This document shows, piece by piece, positions 23,660 to 34,436 of a stretch of DNA of 64,000 nucleotides (position 1 is the first letter of the stretch; the number at the start of each line of letters is the position of its first letter). A model generated the notes under the pieces. The model saw nothing but the letters and a program-made list of their open reading frames with translations, made no database searches and was not told the origin of the DNA. The DNA comes from Sorex araneus. Lineage: Eukaryota; Chordata; Mammalia; Eulipotyphla; Soricidae. Location of the stretch: contig NC_073304.1 of NCBI RefSeq assembly GCF_027595985.1, positions 45,893,637 to 45,957,636 of the forward strand, in the 5' to 3' direction. Made by a program: the position numbers and the translations under genes.

Positions 23660-24740
23660 ATTCCTTAAGACTTGGATTAAATGTGGTCCCAGAACTAAAC
23701 AAAATGCTTCTTTGTGTGCTTTGGATACCCTGGAAAGTAGGTTACCTGACATCACAGGCTCAGATCATATTCTATTACAGAATTTGAATCTCCTGATTTA
23801 TTCCCTTGGGAAAATGTTCCCTCCTTGGGGAAAGTTGGTTGGAGAGAATCTGAGGAGAGACTTGCGGAAGATCTTTCCCAAACTAAGAAGACTGAAACAA
23901 TTTTCTCCCAGAATCCACATGTGTCCCTTTTTTTAGTCCTGACTTCTTGTCCTACTTTTTGGGGAACTGAGGGTGATGAGAAAGGAAGGCAGAATGGTCT
24001 AAGTACAGTAATTACCAAATTGAAACCTATTTAGACTGTTAGGTGACTAGCCTGAGAACTGACCTTGACACTTTCAACCTTCAAATTCCAGTGGCTTGGG
24101 GTCAAACACAAATGCTGAGTTGCTGAGTGATTTCCACTGCTTCTTTTGTGTATCCTAACTAAGGCAGACAAAAGATGTTCTTCCAAAGGGACTCACTTTT
24201 TATGAGGCCTGACCTTCCAAGGAGCAAACTAATTTCAGGCAATTTTGAGGTTTTAGGGCCCTAAAAAAACTTTTAGAGCCTGGAGAAGTTAATTTCTTCA
24301 ATGGTACCTTAAAAGAGTTAATTTACCTCCAAAAGGTGAGTTCTTTACTATCTTGTGCCCTTCACTTCCTCTGAGATTGGACTTGTTATTTGCATAGCAA
24401 AGCATTCCATTTCGCTAGAAAGGAGTGGGAGGGTCAGTTAACCTGGAGATTCACTTTTCCCACAGTCTTTCAAAACTCAGAAGTGTGATAAGCTCAATCC
24501 TTTCCTTTACCTAAACCCCAAAACTTCAGACTATTTTGCTCATCATCTAGTTTAAAATTGACTAGCTTTTACGGATTCATGAGTTGTAGGATTTAGCATC
24601 TAGCTGCTGAGAGGACATTCTGCTAACCTTGTTTGTTTTGGCCAGTTAGTGTAGACTTACAGGTCTACACTAACTCCAGGAAAACAAACTCCACTAGCAA
24701 GTCTCCTCCTCTTCTTTATTGCAGTTTCTTTGTGTATGTA
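23660..24740. other. Unique desert, no gene seen
   Basis: No coding support. It includes a short segment (24213-24251) shared with the 19573-19611 insert and a perfect 12-bp hairpin at 24645-24674. Confidence 0.4.
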
Positions 24741-24741
24741 T

Positions 24742-24743
24742 AT

Positions 24744-24776
<33 letters not shown>
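24742..24776 (+). repeat. (TG)n microsatellite
   Basis: About 17 TG units, followed directly by a short piece resembling a minus-strand SINE (GGTGTCATACCCAGCAGTGCTC, about 24790-24815). Confidence 0.9.
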
Positions 24777-24781
<5 letters not shown>

Positions 24782-24868
24782 GTTGATTGTTTTGGTGTCA
24801 TACCCAGCAGTGCTCAGGCACCATTCTGTACCAAACTGAATCCCACCCCAACTCCCCTACTCCTGCCC

Positions 24869-24874
<6 letters not shown>

Positions 24875-24912
<38 letters not shown>

Positions 24913-24970
24913 CTGCAACCAACACTTTGAGTTATCACACACACACATTTTTGCAACCAACACTTTGAAT
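24875..24970 (+). repeat. (CA)n microsatellite with tandem 3' unit
   Basis: About 18 CA units, then two tandem copies of a unit ending TTTGCAACCAACACTTTGA, the second preceded by a short CA run. Confidence 0.85.
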
Positions 24971-25005
24971 TTATCTCCTTGGCCTAGACTTTGTTTTACT
25001 TTTTA

Positions 25006-25269
25006 TTTTATTTATTTATTTTTGAAGTAAAACAGATTTTATTTGGAGGGTTTTTGAAGGTGTGGAGAGGGAGAGACAGAGAGAGAGAGTGCATGCTCAA
25101 GAGAGAACCCGTGCTTTTCCAAGGGCAGAGAGCCCTTACACAGATCCCAGATAGGAAAGTGAGAAAATACACATCTCAAGAGGGGAGATGTGGGTGACAC
25201 ATGTACTCAGGAACTGCATGTCACGTGGGTACACGCAGCATTGGGCTCAGGAAGCATATGCACGCACCT
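25006..25269 (-). mobile_element. Unidentified retroposed element
   Basis: Flanked by an exact duplication TGTTTTACTTTTTA at 24992-25005 and 25270-25283. Read on the minus strand it ends CCAAATAAAATCTG...followed by an A/T-rich tail, i.e. with an AATAAA signal near the 3' end, and contains a CTCTCTCT run. I do not recognise it as SINE, L1 or RTE. A processed transcript or solo-LTR-like sequence are alternatives. Confidence 0.55.
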
Positions 25270-25289
25270 GTTTTACTTTTTAAATAAAA

Positions 25290-26205
25290 AACTTAAATAA
25301 GTCTGGGAAGAGATTTTTAAATATACCAATGACACTTTGCATGAGAATTATGCAAATTTATTTTGAATTTAATGCTTGTAACCTAACTAATGTTTCCTAC
25401 CCAAACTCATCCATACATTAAAATCATAATTTTAATTGCCATTGACTCTGTAGATTATTGTTTGTTTGCTGTTACTTAATTTTTTAATGTGTTTTACACA
25501 AACACAGAGAGACCCACCACCATAAAGGTGTTTTTTTTTTTTTAAAGCAACCTAGAAGATTGAACACTCTCAGATTCTAATTAACATGGAGTTTACTAGT
25601 TCTTCTTTTAACATGTCTATTATTTCTGAATTGGGAAGTCACAGGGATCTGAGGGAAGAAAAATGATTTTGCTGCTAGAAGCCAAACTAATTTTAATTTG
25701 AAAACTGTTACATTTTGAGCGTTTGTGTAAGAATTTTATTCTCACCATTATCTCTCAGAGATCAAAGTGATGTGATGAGTCGTGGTGATTTTCACAAATA
25801 GCAAATTTAGGGCAATGTTGGAGGAAGAGAATGATAAGCATGACATGCACAACTTCTGTCGGGTTCCAGAAAGAACCTCTTCTCCATAGTTTGCAGTGAA
25901 AATATATCTATAATTAAATATAAAAACACAGAATTTCAAAGAGAAAAACAAGAAGCTACTAAGATAAACATGACTTTGTAAAGAATCGATCTATCTCTGC
26001 TTTGCCAGAACACTGGTGACTGCTTGGTTTTGATGTATGTGCACAGATGCAAGTCTAACCGTTGTAGAAAGATTATGTTATAAATATAAAAATGCTCCCC
26101 AGTTAATGTAATGCAATGTTAATTAATCTATCATTACAAATTCTGTGGAACTTGAAAGATATTCAGTTGGCCAATGAATAAAGAAGAATATCCCTTCAAC
26201 TCTTA
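25290..26205. other. AT-rich desert, no gene seen
   Basis: Unique-looking sequence with several TTTTAATT/AATTAATC motifs; no repeat or coding support. Confidence 0.4.
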
Positions 26206-26214
26206 GCTTCTTTT

Positions 26215-26354
26215 GTTTGTTTTGCTGTTTGGGGGCTGAACAGTGTGTGGGTTTACATTTGGCTCTATACTCAGGAATCACTCCTGGCAGACTGAACCTA
26301 GGTCAGCTGTGTGCAAGGCAAGTGTCTTACCCACTATACTATCTCTCCAGCCCC
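26215..26354 (-). mobile_element. Internally shortened SINE
   Basis: GGCTCTATACTCAGGAATCACTCC is followed directly by the B-box complement, and the CATATGG part of the body is missing. The head ends CTCTCCAGCCCC. Confidence 0.65.
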
Positions 26355-26419
26355 TCCCTTAAGTTTTTTTAAGTAATCTTATTTTACTGACTTTAAAATA
26401 TGTTATAAAATTTTGTTAC

Positions 26420-26580
26420 CCATAGTACAGTGGGTAGGGCACTTGACTTGTATGTGGCCAATCAGGGTTTCATTCCAAGCACCCCATGTGCTCCCCTGAG
26501 TCCCTGCCCTGAGTGATTCCTGAGCACAGAGCTAGGAGTAAGCACCGAGCACTGAGCACAGACAGGTTTGGCCCCAAATC
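26420..26580 (+). mobile_element. Diverged SINE lacking its first bases
   Basis: CATAGTACAGTGGGTAGGGCAC, GGTTTCATTCC, then a body with a small internal duplication (GAGCACTGAGCACAGA). Confidence 0.6.
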
Positions 26581-26589
26581 ATATATATA

Positions 26590-26660
26590 CATGGTTTTAT
26601 TTATATCTATATCTATATCTATATATAGATATAGATATATATATAGAGAGAGGAGGGGAA
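26590..26660 (+). repeat. (TATC/TATA)n and (GATA)n microsatellite
   Basis: CTATAT units followed by their reverse complement (ATATAG), giving a self-complementary AT-rich tract, directly after the SINE tail. Confidence 0.85.
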
Positions 26661-26945
26661 GGATAAGCAGATGGCTTAGAAATAGGCTTAAAAAATAATG
26701 TTAGAACTTAACATTTGGAAAAACCGAGGCAACAAAAGAGTCTGTAGAATATTTAGTACGAAATGTTACTTGGTTAAATGACTGTCACAAGAAAGTGATT
26801 TCATTTGTATGTTGTAAAAAACTCCAAAAATGGCTAAGCAGATTGACGTTGGTCATATTAATTATTTTTAGGTAAAAGGAAGTTGAATTGCCTTTCACAA
26901 CCTGCTGAATGAACATGCATTCATACTATCAAGAAATGAAGATTA

Positions 26946-27122
26946 GGGGGCTGGAGTGATAGCACAGTGTGTAGGGCATTTGCCTTGCATGCTGCTGACC
27001 CGGGTTTGAGTCCCAGCATCCCATATGGTCCCTCGAGCACCAATAGGAGTAATTCCTGAGTGCATGAGACAGGAGTAACCCCTGTGTATTGCTGGGTGTG
27101 ACCTAAAAGAAAAAAGAAACAA
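26946..27122 (+). mobile_element. SOR-type SINE
   Basis: Nearly complete: GGGGGCTGGAGTGATAGC, GACCCGGGTTTGAG, CATCCCATATGGTCCC, GGGTGTGACC, then an A-rich tail. Confidence 0.85.
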
Positions 27123-27194
27123 GAAAGAAATGGAGAATATTATTAAAGACAAAGAAACCAGTTATGAAAAACAGAAAATAAAAAAATAAAAATT

Positions 27195-27275
27195 ATAGGC
27201 CATAGAAATAGTACAGGAGGGGTAAGGCACAGCCTTGTACCTGGTGATCTCCCTTGGATCCCTGGTACCATGTAA
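27195..27275 (+). mobile_element. SINE head fragment
   Basis: Begins GGCCATAGAAATAGTACAGG and keeps a weak B box, ending in CCTGGTACCATGTAA. Confidence 0.45.
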
Positions 27276-27409
27276 TTTATATAAAATTACATTTTGTATA
27301 AAAGACAATAATATCAAAAGGTAAAGCAGTAAAGTATGAAATAGGACAGAGGTTTGGAGAACGTTTATTATGCATATACATATACATGTTATGGCTTATA
27401 ATCTAAATT

Positions 27410-27632
27410 CGGCAGAGCCTGGCAAGCTCCCCGTGACCTATTCATATGCCAAAAATAGTAACAATAATGGATCTCATTCCCCTGACCCTGAAAGAGTCTC
27501 CAATGTGGTGCCATTTGGAAGGATGAGTAAAGAGAGGCTGCTAAAATCTCAGGGCTAGAACGAATGGAGACGTTACTAGTGCCCGCTCAAACAAATCGAT
27601 GAACAACGGGATGACAGTGATACAGTGATAAT
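27410..27632 (+). mobile_element. Composite RTE-derived short element, long form, 5'-truncated
   Basis: GGCAGAGCCTGGCAAGCTCC is followed by CTCATTCCCCTGACCCTG and AGAGGCTGCTAAAATCTCAG, all resembling the RTE 5' leader (complement at 63620-63800), then the RTE-like tail GAACAACGGGATGACAGTGA. It keeps about 90 bases of leader absent from the shorter composite SINEs. Confidence 0.7.
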
Positions 27633-27639
27633 CTAAAGT

Positions 27640-28195
27640 TCATATCAAAATATATAGTCAAAGTTATTGAACAGATTCCTTAGGCCAGATATTGGCAGAA
27701 ATTTTTCACAAGGGGTCAGATAGTGACTATTTCAAGTTTTGTGGACATTAGGTTTCTGTCTTAACTACTCAACTCTGCCATTGTGGCAAAGTCAAACAAA
27801 AACAGGAATTAAAGAATGGCAACCAAATGTACATGGCAATGTACCAGTCAGACTTAATGTACACAAAAAATTGAATTTTCAATAATTTTCACACGCTATT
27901 AAACATTAGTTCCTTGATTTTTAAGAACTAATTTTAAAAAATGCAAAAACCATTCTCAGTTCATGGACTCTGTAGAAAACAGGCAGCAGACTGGATGTGG
28001 CTTGGTGCAGTAAATTTGTCAATACTTACTCTGGGCCCAAGTTCCCCCTTGGCAGTCTTCTTGAAAGAATAGTCTAAAGAAGTCCTCTCTGAAATGAAAT
28101 GTCATGACCAAAAGTATTTGGAAAATGCCATCAACTGTATTACCCTATTGGGAGTTTACAAGGAACATTCACATTTTCAAAGCTTTGAGAATTCT
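27640..28195. other. Unique desert, no gene seen
   Basis: No repeat or coding assignment. Confidence 0.4.
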
Positions 28196-28199
28196 TGTT

Positions 28200-28735
28200 G
28201 GGCTAAGCCTGCGGAACTTTGGTCACCCCACAATACCTAGATGTATTTAACCACGGTCACCCCTTGAGTTTCACGGATCTTCAATCCTACAAGGCTTTTT
28301 GCACCATTTGGCCCTTGCCTATTTCTCTGAAGGCACTTCAGTTCTCTTTTGCCCTTATTAACTGGATTCCAGCCCCACAGGTCTCCTTTCTGTTGTTTAA
28401 CAACCGGACATGTTCATTCCTGCTGGGATGTTTTTCTGTCTGCTGTCCCTTTGCCTAAAGCTTTGGCTGCAATATCTTCACAAGACTGGCCTTCTTGTCA
28501 ATCACAAACCAACTGAAATGTTGCCTTCTCGGTGAGGGCTTCTTCATGAGCTGCTCTATACATCTCCCCCTTGCTGCATGCTCATGCACTTAATTCAGTC
28601 CCTACTGTCTGTGATGCATCATTTTCTCTCTTCTCTCTGTGCCATCTTTTCTCTGCAGTGAAAGCCCTCAGGAGCAAGAACCTTGCCTTCTTGTCTTCAT
28701 TAAGTGCTGCAATTCCTAGAAGTGTCTGTCACAAA
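28200..28735 (+). repeat. L2-like ancient LINE fragment
   Basis: Layout resembles the L2 3' end: GGCTTTTTGCACCATTTGGCC, AATGTTGCCTTCTCGGTGAGG, and GAAAGCCCTCAGGAGCAAGA...CTTGTCTTCATTAAGTGCTG...CCTAGAAGTGTCTGTC. Strongly diverged; called from remembered consensus. Confidence 0.5.
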
Positions 28736-28977
28736 AATGCATGCAATGTGATTGTGTTCAGAGATATTGAGAGAGGTAGAGACAAGAGATAAAGGGGAGA
28801 AGGAGAGAAAGAATTCCACAGATCAAATCTTGCATTTTAGGAAATACTATTTCATGTAAAAGAAAATAAAAATGCTAATTTAGCTCTTGAAACTATGTGC
28901 AATGCCACTAGCAGTTTCAAGGCAATTATGACTTAAGTTACATTGCAACTCAATTATTGTACATTACTGTTGTTGTA

Positions 28978-29118
28978 TGGATCACACCCAGCAGTCTTAG
29001 GGGTCTACTCCTGGTGCAGTAATGGGTGAGTTTATTCTCGGTGGTGCCAGACACCAAAACCTGGGCCTTCCAAATGGAAAGCTTGTGCTCTGGCCCTTTG
29101 AGCTATATCTCCAGTCCT
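28978..29118 (-). mobile_element. Diverged SINE
   Basis: GGATCACACCCAGCAGTC...CTACTCCTGGTGCAGT...GCTATATCTCCAGTCC. Confidence 0.6.
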
Positions 29119-29614
29119 TCAAATACTATAAACAGGTCATATAATTATACCCATAAATTGCCATTGTTTCTATAAGTGGATCTATTTATTTCTTTTCTGG
29201 AACATAGAGATAATCTGTAGTATGAACTATAAGCTTTAAATGCTTTTTGATTTGTCAAGAAATGTATAGAAATGACCAGGGAAAAAAACCCCTAATTTTT
29301 CAATAAGAAGATATCAGTGTGTTTTATTTTGTAGCAAAAGATTGTTCATAGTCTTTTTGTCATTGTTAAAAATGATAATGATGTAAATTATAGCAGTACC
29401 TGAGCTGCTATGTATTAAATAAAATTAAATGAAAATTAATATAGGACACAAAAATATATGCTTTCCAGTACTGATATAAATTATTACACTGATATGAAAT
29501 ATGCAGAACCCTCTAAACAGAACTAGATAAGTTGCAATAAGCCAAACTAAGTATTGTTTATTTGCAGTTTTTTCTTTTGATATTTAAAAGTTTACAAAAT
29601 AGGGGGAGGGAGAA

Positions 29615-29652
29615 ACAGAGAGAGAGAGAGAGAGAGGTTGAGAGAGAGAGAC
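29615..29652 (+). repeat. (GA)n microsatellite
   Basis: Simple AG run with one GGTTG interruption. Confidence 0.9.
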
Positions 29653-29779
29653 TGGAGTTTGTCAGCAATCTCTGGAAAAGAAAGGAAAGAAAATCTGTTC
29701 AACGCATGCTTTAATTTGTCTCAGATTTAAGAGAGAAGACTAAAATGTCTTGAATTAAAGACACAACATTTATCCCATT

Positions 29780-30620
29780 CAATCTTGCAGGTAATTCTGT
29801 ACCAGCAGTCCCAAAGGCATTTCTCAGTTAATTCACTTGTCTCTGTCCTCTGAGTTTGGGAAACTGAAGGTTGTTACATACAGTAAAGCATTTGCATTAA
29901 AGAGGGTGCTTTGGCTGAAATTACATGGAAGATGCTAGTCTCTGTATCTTGAATTTATTATTCTAAGTTCCATTCGTTTACATGATTAACAACACCTGCT
30001 CTTTAAAATGTTCAAAAGCAAAACCTTTCCCATGTCTCGCCATGTTAACATTAGTTAAGGGACAGACTGGCTCAGAATTCAGAGGCTGTTCTATGGGCCC
30101 CATCCAGGGAGGAATGAATGCCAAAGTGCCCATCCCAGTGTTTTGCAGAAGGGGCTGTTTGATCTGTAGTAGGGAGAGCCACTGGTGTGTACGTGAGCTG
30201 TGAGCTCTGAGGAGAGGCACTGGTCAGAGAACTGTTATGTAATTATAGCATCCAGAGCGTCCGACGCGCCACCCAGCTTAGCCTAATAGTTTGCATTGGG
30301 AGTGGGCGTCAAAGGACAGTGAAAATTAATTAATGTTTATGAAGACATGTTCAGATTCATGAGAGAAAAGCACTGTGTTATAGGCGGTGTGTTCACTTGT
30401 TCAAGAAAATAATGTCTTTCTTTTTTTTAACTGGAAGTCAGAGCTGTTTGGACAGAAATACTGTCATTTAAAGTAGCATTCATTTCAAAGTTTTAAGCAA
30501 ACTTTTTTCTCACCATATCAGTCAGGTTAACTTGACACGTGGTAGATATTTTGCCAGCATACAAATTGAAAGAATAGGAGTGTAACTGGGCCTAATGTTA
30601 ATAAAATATCATCATCATTC
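29780..30620. promoter_or_regulatory. Repeat-free block, candidate distal enhancer
   Basis: No transposon is recognisable over about 800 bases in a repeat-dense desert. It contains ATTTGCATTAAAG, GTAATTATAG, TTTGCAT and AAAATTAATTAATG (homeodomain/POU-like sites), and an isolated CpG cluster GAGCGTCCGACGCGCC at 30256-30271. Enhancer function is inferred only from these features and the neighbourhood of a developmental gene. Confidence 0.35.
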
Positions 30621-32195
30621 TCATCAGTGAATAAATAGTTGTCAAGCTCACTTATCTTATTATATTATGTGTATTAGTAGTTAGAGAAAGCAAATAAAGT
30701 TTCCTTTAAATGTAGTAGCTTTCAATCCAAGAATAATTTTTGCCAAAGTGTAAAGAAATGCTATGGTTAAAAATGCATACTGTCTTTGAATTATTGATAT
30801 TTTTTTCATTTAAAATTTTAAATATTTAGATTTAAATAAAAAAATTAAAGCATGATAAAGAACCATGATTTAAGTACTGAAATTTGTTTATCATTTTAAT
30901 GTAGCTGACTAGCTCATCTCATGTATGCTTTTAAAAATAAGATTGTTTGAACACTGGGGGCAGCAAACAAATATGGTTAATATCAAGTTGCGCAGTTAAA
31001 ATAAATTGCAAATACCCATTGACTCACCTACACAGCAGAGGGTATGAAAACATTTTTCATTTAGTACATTACCTATAATTTAAAATATAACGAGGATAAA
31101 TTACTAACTAATGTGTACTTTTATAGCTTATCAACCTGTGTTCTAGGTGCTGTATAGAATATAGGTTTAACACAATTCTTAGCTATTAAGCAGCATTTCC
31201 GGTGTTCTAATGAACATTATTACACACTCAAAGTGGCATCATCCTATTTAATTTAGAATAATTGTTTTTTTAATATTTGAGAATGATCCTTCTTTGTAAT
31301 TAAAGGAGATGCTTAGAATATCCTTAATTTTACACTATAATTTTCTTGTAACAGATGCTTAACTCAGCAGTTCATTTATTCATAAGTGTTTCATTAGGCT
31401 AAATGCATTTAGAAGTAGATCTACAAAATAAGAAAATGTACTCAGGCACCAAAGACCACAGACATCATATTTATTAGTGCTTTTTGACTTTTGAATCCTG
31501 CTTACATTTGATTTGAATTTCTTAATAGTGCCTGTGTTTCCTTTTTAGATGCACAAGTCATTTTCTTTAGGTATAAGAGTTTTTTGTTCACTTTTTTAGT
31601 AATAGGGATTGAACTCCGGGTCTAACACATAAGAGACACACTGTAGGCCCTGCAAGCCACTCTCTTTCAATTATGTTCTCCTCCCCCTTCTCTTCTGTTG
31701 CTGTTGCTGCTGCTTTGATATCTAGAGGTTATATTTCTGGTGATATTGGGGATCATTTTCCAATTCCCTGACTCCTAAATTGCATTTGTAATAGAAACCT
31801 TTAGTTGTTTGTTAACAGTGGGGAATATGAAGACATTACAGAGAATCTTGTGTCATCTTTTTATAAATTGACTTATTTGGAAGGAGCCAAGAAACATTTT
31901 TTAGAAATTAATTTTTTAGAAGTTTATTATATGGAGCCTCCATTTTCAATTTCTGCCATAATAATAGGCCCAGCTCTGCATCTCCTGAACCTCTGCATGC
32001 TACCCAACCCTCCCAGCTGAAATTAATCTCCTGGTTGACATCTTCAAGGGCATTTTGGGATGAAATGGAATTCCCTCCCTTCTGACTAGGTCCTGGCAAC
32101 CTCCATACGCAACTTCTTTCTTATTTTTAAATGTAGAAGTACTGCTTTTTATTCAGTCATTGATTATGCTGATTTAATTGGGCATGAACTCTACA
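30620..32195. other. AT-rich desert, mostly unique
   Basis: No coding sense. A stretch at about 31597-31665 (GGGATTGAACTCCGGGTC) resembles a B-box complement of a decayed SINE, but too little is left to call. A CTG-like run (GCTGTTGCTGCTGCTTTG) lies near 31700. Confidence 0.4.
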
Positions 32196-32204
32196 TTACT
32201 TAAA

Positions 32205-32480
32205 TTTTTTTTAACTTTTTAAACTGAATATTCGTGATATAGACCATTACAAAACTGTTCATAATTAGGTTTCAGTCACACAATGATCCAGTACCCAACC
32301 CTCCACCAGTATACATTTCCCACCAGGAATGTCCCTGTTTCCCTACCACCATCCCCCAATACCCCACCCTCCACTCCCAGTCTACCTTTATGGGAGGCAC
32401 TTTCCTTCTTGCTCTCTCCTTTCCCTTTTGTGGTTTGCAAAATACAGGTGACAAGAGGTCATGGCATTTGTTCACGCATT
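32205..32480 (-). mobile_element. L1 3'UTR fragment
   Basis: The complement of the L1 end motifs is readable: GGTTTCAGTCACACAATGATCC, CCACCAGTATACATTTCCCACC. Older than the copies with intact duplications. Confidence 0.65.
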
Positions 32481-32639
32481 CAGTAATTTTATCAGGATGG
32501 TAAAGCTGGAGTAGCTTTTCAATTGAGTGGCCACTTTGAGGTGTGGATGTGACTGCTGAAGCTTCCAGAAGTACAGGGAGGTGGGGGGAAGTAGACCATC
32601 CTGATCCTGAGCAAGCCTGGAGTTTTCAGTCACAAAACC

Positions 32640-33590
32640 TGCATACCTGAATTTTCAGCATATTATATCTTGGTGAGGTCCATCCTGAGATGGTGGAGTC
32701 AGGCCGAGTGTATGGCAGCAAGTTTGGATTGTGGAAGCAAGTGGCTGACAGGGGCTCTGCTTGGTATACCAAACTTCTGCTGTATCAACAGGCCCAGCTC
32801 CACATCTTCAGAAACATGCAGACAACTCTGCTGATCAGATTTCACATTGTTCACAGTTATACTTCTTATCACTGGGTGAAGATAGCAGGGAAGAAACTCC
32901 CAGGAGTGCTAACTACAAAGATGCATCTTCAGCACAGTAGGAGCACAGCAAACCCATTGGGGAAGACTCACAGAAGCTTACCAAGTTCAATGAGTAAAAT
33001 CAGTAATACAGAAGGCTCAACTAGCACCAATTAATTCTGTAAATTCTCAGACAATGACTTTAGTGATCATATGTTGAGGATGGACTGGAGAGATAGTCCA
33101 TAGCGGGTAGGGTGTTTGCCTTGCACACGGCCAACCTGGGTTCAATTCCTCCGCCCTTCTCAGAGAGCCTGGTAAGCTACCAAGAGTATCCTGCCTGGAT
33201 GGCAGAGCCTGGCAAGCTACCCGTGGCATATTCAATATGCCAAAACCAGTAACAAGTCTCACAATGGAGACGTTACTGGTGCCCGCTTGAGCAAATCTAT
33301 GAACAATGGAACGACAGTGTTACAGTCATGTTGAGGATGTTTAGTGTGCTCAAAGAAACAAAGGCACAGATAGTCAGCAAAATACAAGAAAGCATGAGAA
33401 CCGAACTGAGGAAGTTACAATCAGAAATGACAGAAATTTAGACTATGGTAGGTGATATAAAAACTCAGTGGAAGGTCTGAGTTGAAGGAGCAGCTGAGGA
33501 AAACACCAGAATACTCTAAGATGAGATGCAGAAAACCTCTAGAAAACAACAGATATAGAAAAAAAGTCTGAAAACAAACTTAGGGCCTCT
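32640..33590 (+). mobile_element. L1/HAL1-like ORF1-region relic, split by a SINE
   Basis: After the SINE (33083-33327) the + strand reads MLRMFSVLKETKAQIVSK and then a Q/E/K-rich coil-like stretch with stops, as in L1 or half-L1 ORF1 N-termini. The upstream part (32640-33070) would be 5'UTR. No full ORF remains. Confidence 0.4.
33083..33327 (+). mobile_element. Full-length composite SINE (tRNA-like head + RTE-like body and tail)
   Basis: Head GACTGGAGAGATAG...GGTTCAATTCC (about 33083-33150) matches the SOR head. The middle GAGAGCCTGGTAAGCTACC...CAATATGCCAAAACCAGTAA matches the complement of 63710-63815. The tail CACAATGGAGACGTTACTGG...GAGCAAATC matches the complement of 57941-58020. Exact 12-bp duplication ATGTTGAGGATG at 33071-33082 and 33328-33339 defines the unit. 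Confidence 0.85.
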
Positions 33591-33599
33591 AACATGCAG

Positions 33600-34430
33600 G
33601 CATGTGTCTCTGATCAGAGTTATGTCCCACATCCCTCTATTTACTTCTTTGAGAAAATGAAAACACATATTATAATTAATAATATATATTCATTATGTTT
33701 TACATACTACTTTATTATAAGTTGCTTTTATAACCTTTTAAAAACTTGTTTGATTGCATCATTTCATGCAATTAAGAGTACCTTAATCTACAGTATAATT
33801 TCCAAAATGAAAGGATGATTTTTGAGCACCATTCCTGGAATGACTCAAAATGGAGAATTACACCTGGTCACCAAGGAGGCTCATGGAGATGGCATGGGAG
33901 TGATTATTATGCACAGAATAGCTCAAGAAAGGAAAGTCAAACCAAGAAAAAAATTGGGATAGGATTGGATTTGATCTTATATGATTAAAAAAGCTAAGTT
34001 GTCATGGAAAAAAAAGCAATTTGCTTTTAAAATTAGATTTTACATTTGATTGTGTGTGAACTGGAAACTCGAATGGGTAATATATGTGATGGGAAAGCAG
34101 AAAATCAAACTGGCATGAAGAAGAACTTGGGAAGACTTTGAGAACTGATCTGGCAGGTTTCAAGCCTACAGCTTTTGATGATTTAACATCTTAGGGTCAA
34201 AGAAAAATTGGGTGTAGTCACCACAAAGTGTGAGACAAACATTTTGAAGAAGTCAGAGTTGACTGTCATGAACCAAAATGGAGTAATAGATGTATTTTCT
34301 TTAAAAGAAGAATATTAGTCTTCCAGATGAACTTAAATATGTGGAAACACTCAACTTTATCCCTAATTGTCTTAAGCATAAGCATTCACGAGCAAGTGAG
34401 ATTTGAACTAGTTCTTAAAGCTTGAAAATT
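33600..34430. other. AT-rich desert, no gene seen
   Basis: No repeat or coding assignment. Confidence 0.4.
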
Positions 34431-34436
34431 AGGCGT

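Noticed and set aside
24719-25030. 103-codon Val/Cys and His/Thr frame
   Set aside because: It spans the (TG)n and (CA)n microsatellites.
31597-31665. Decayed SINE head
   Set aside because: Only a B-box-like complement is visible, without body or head context.
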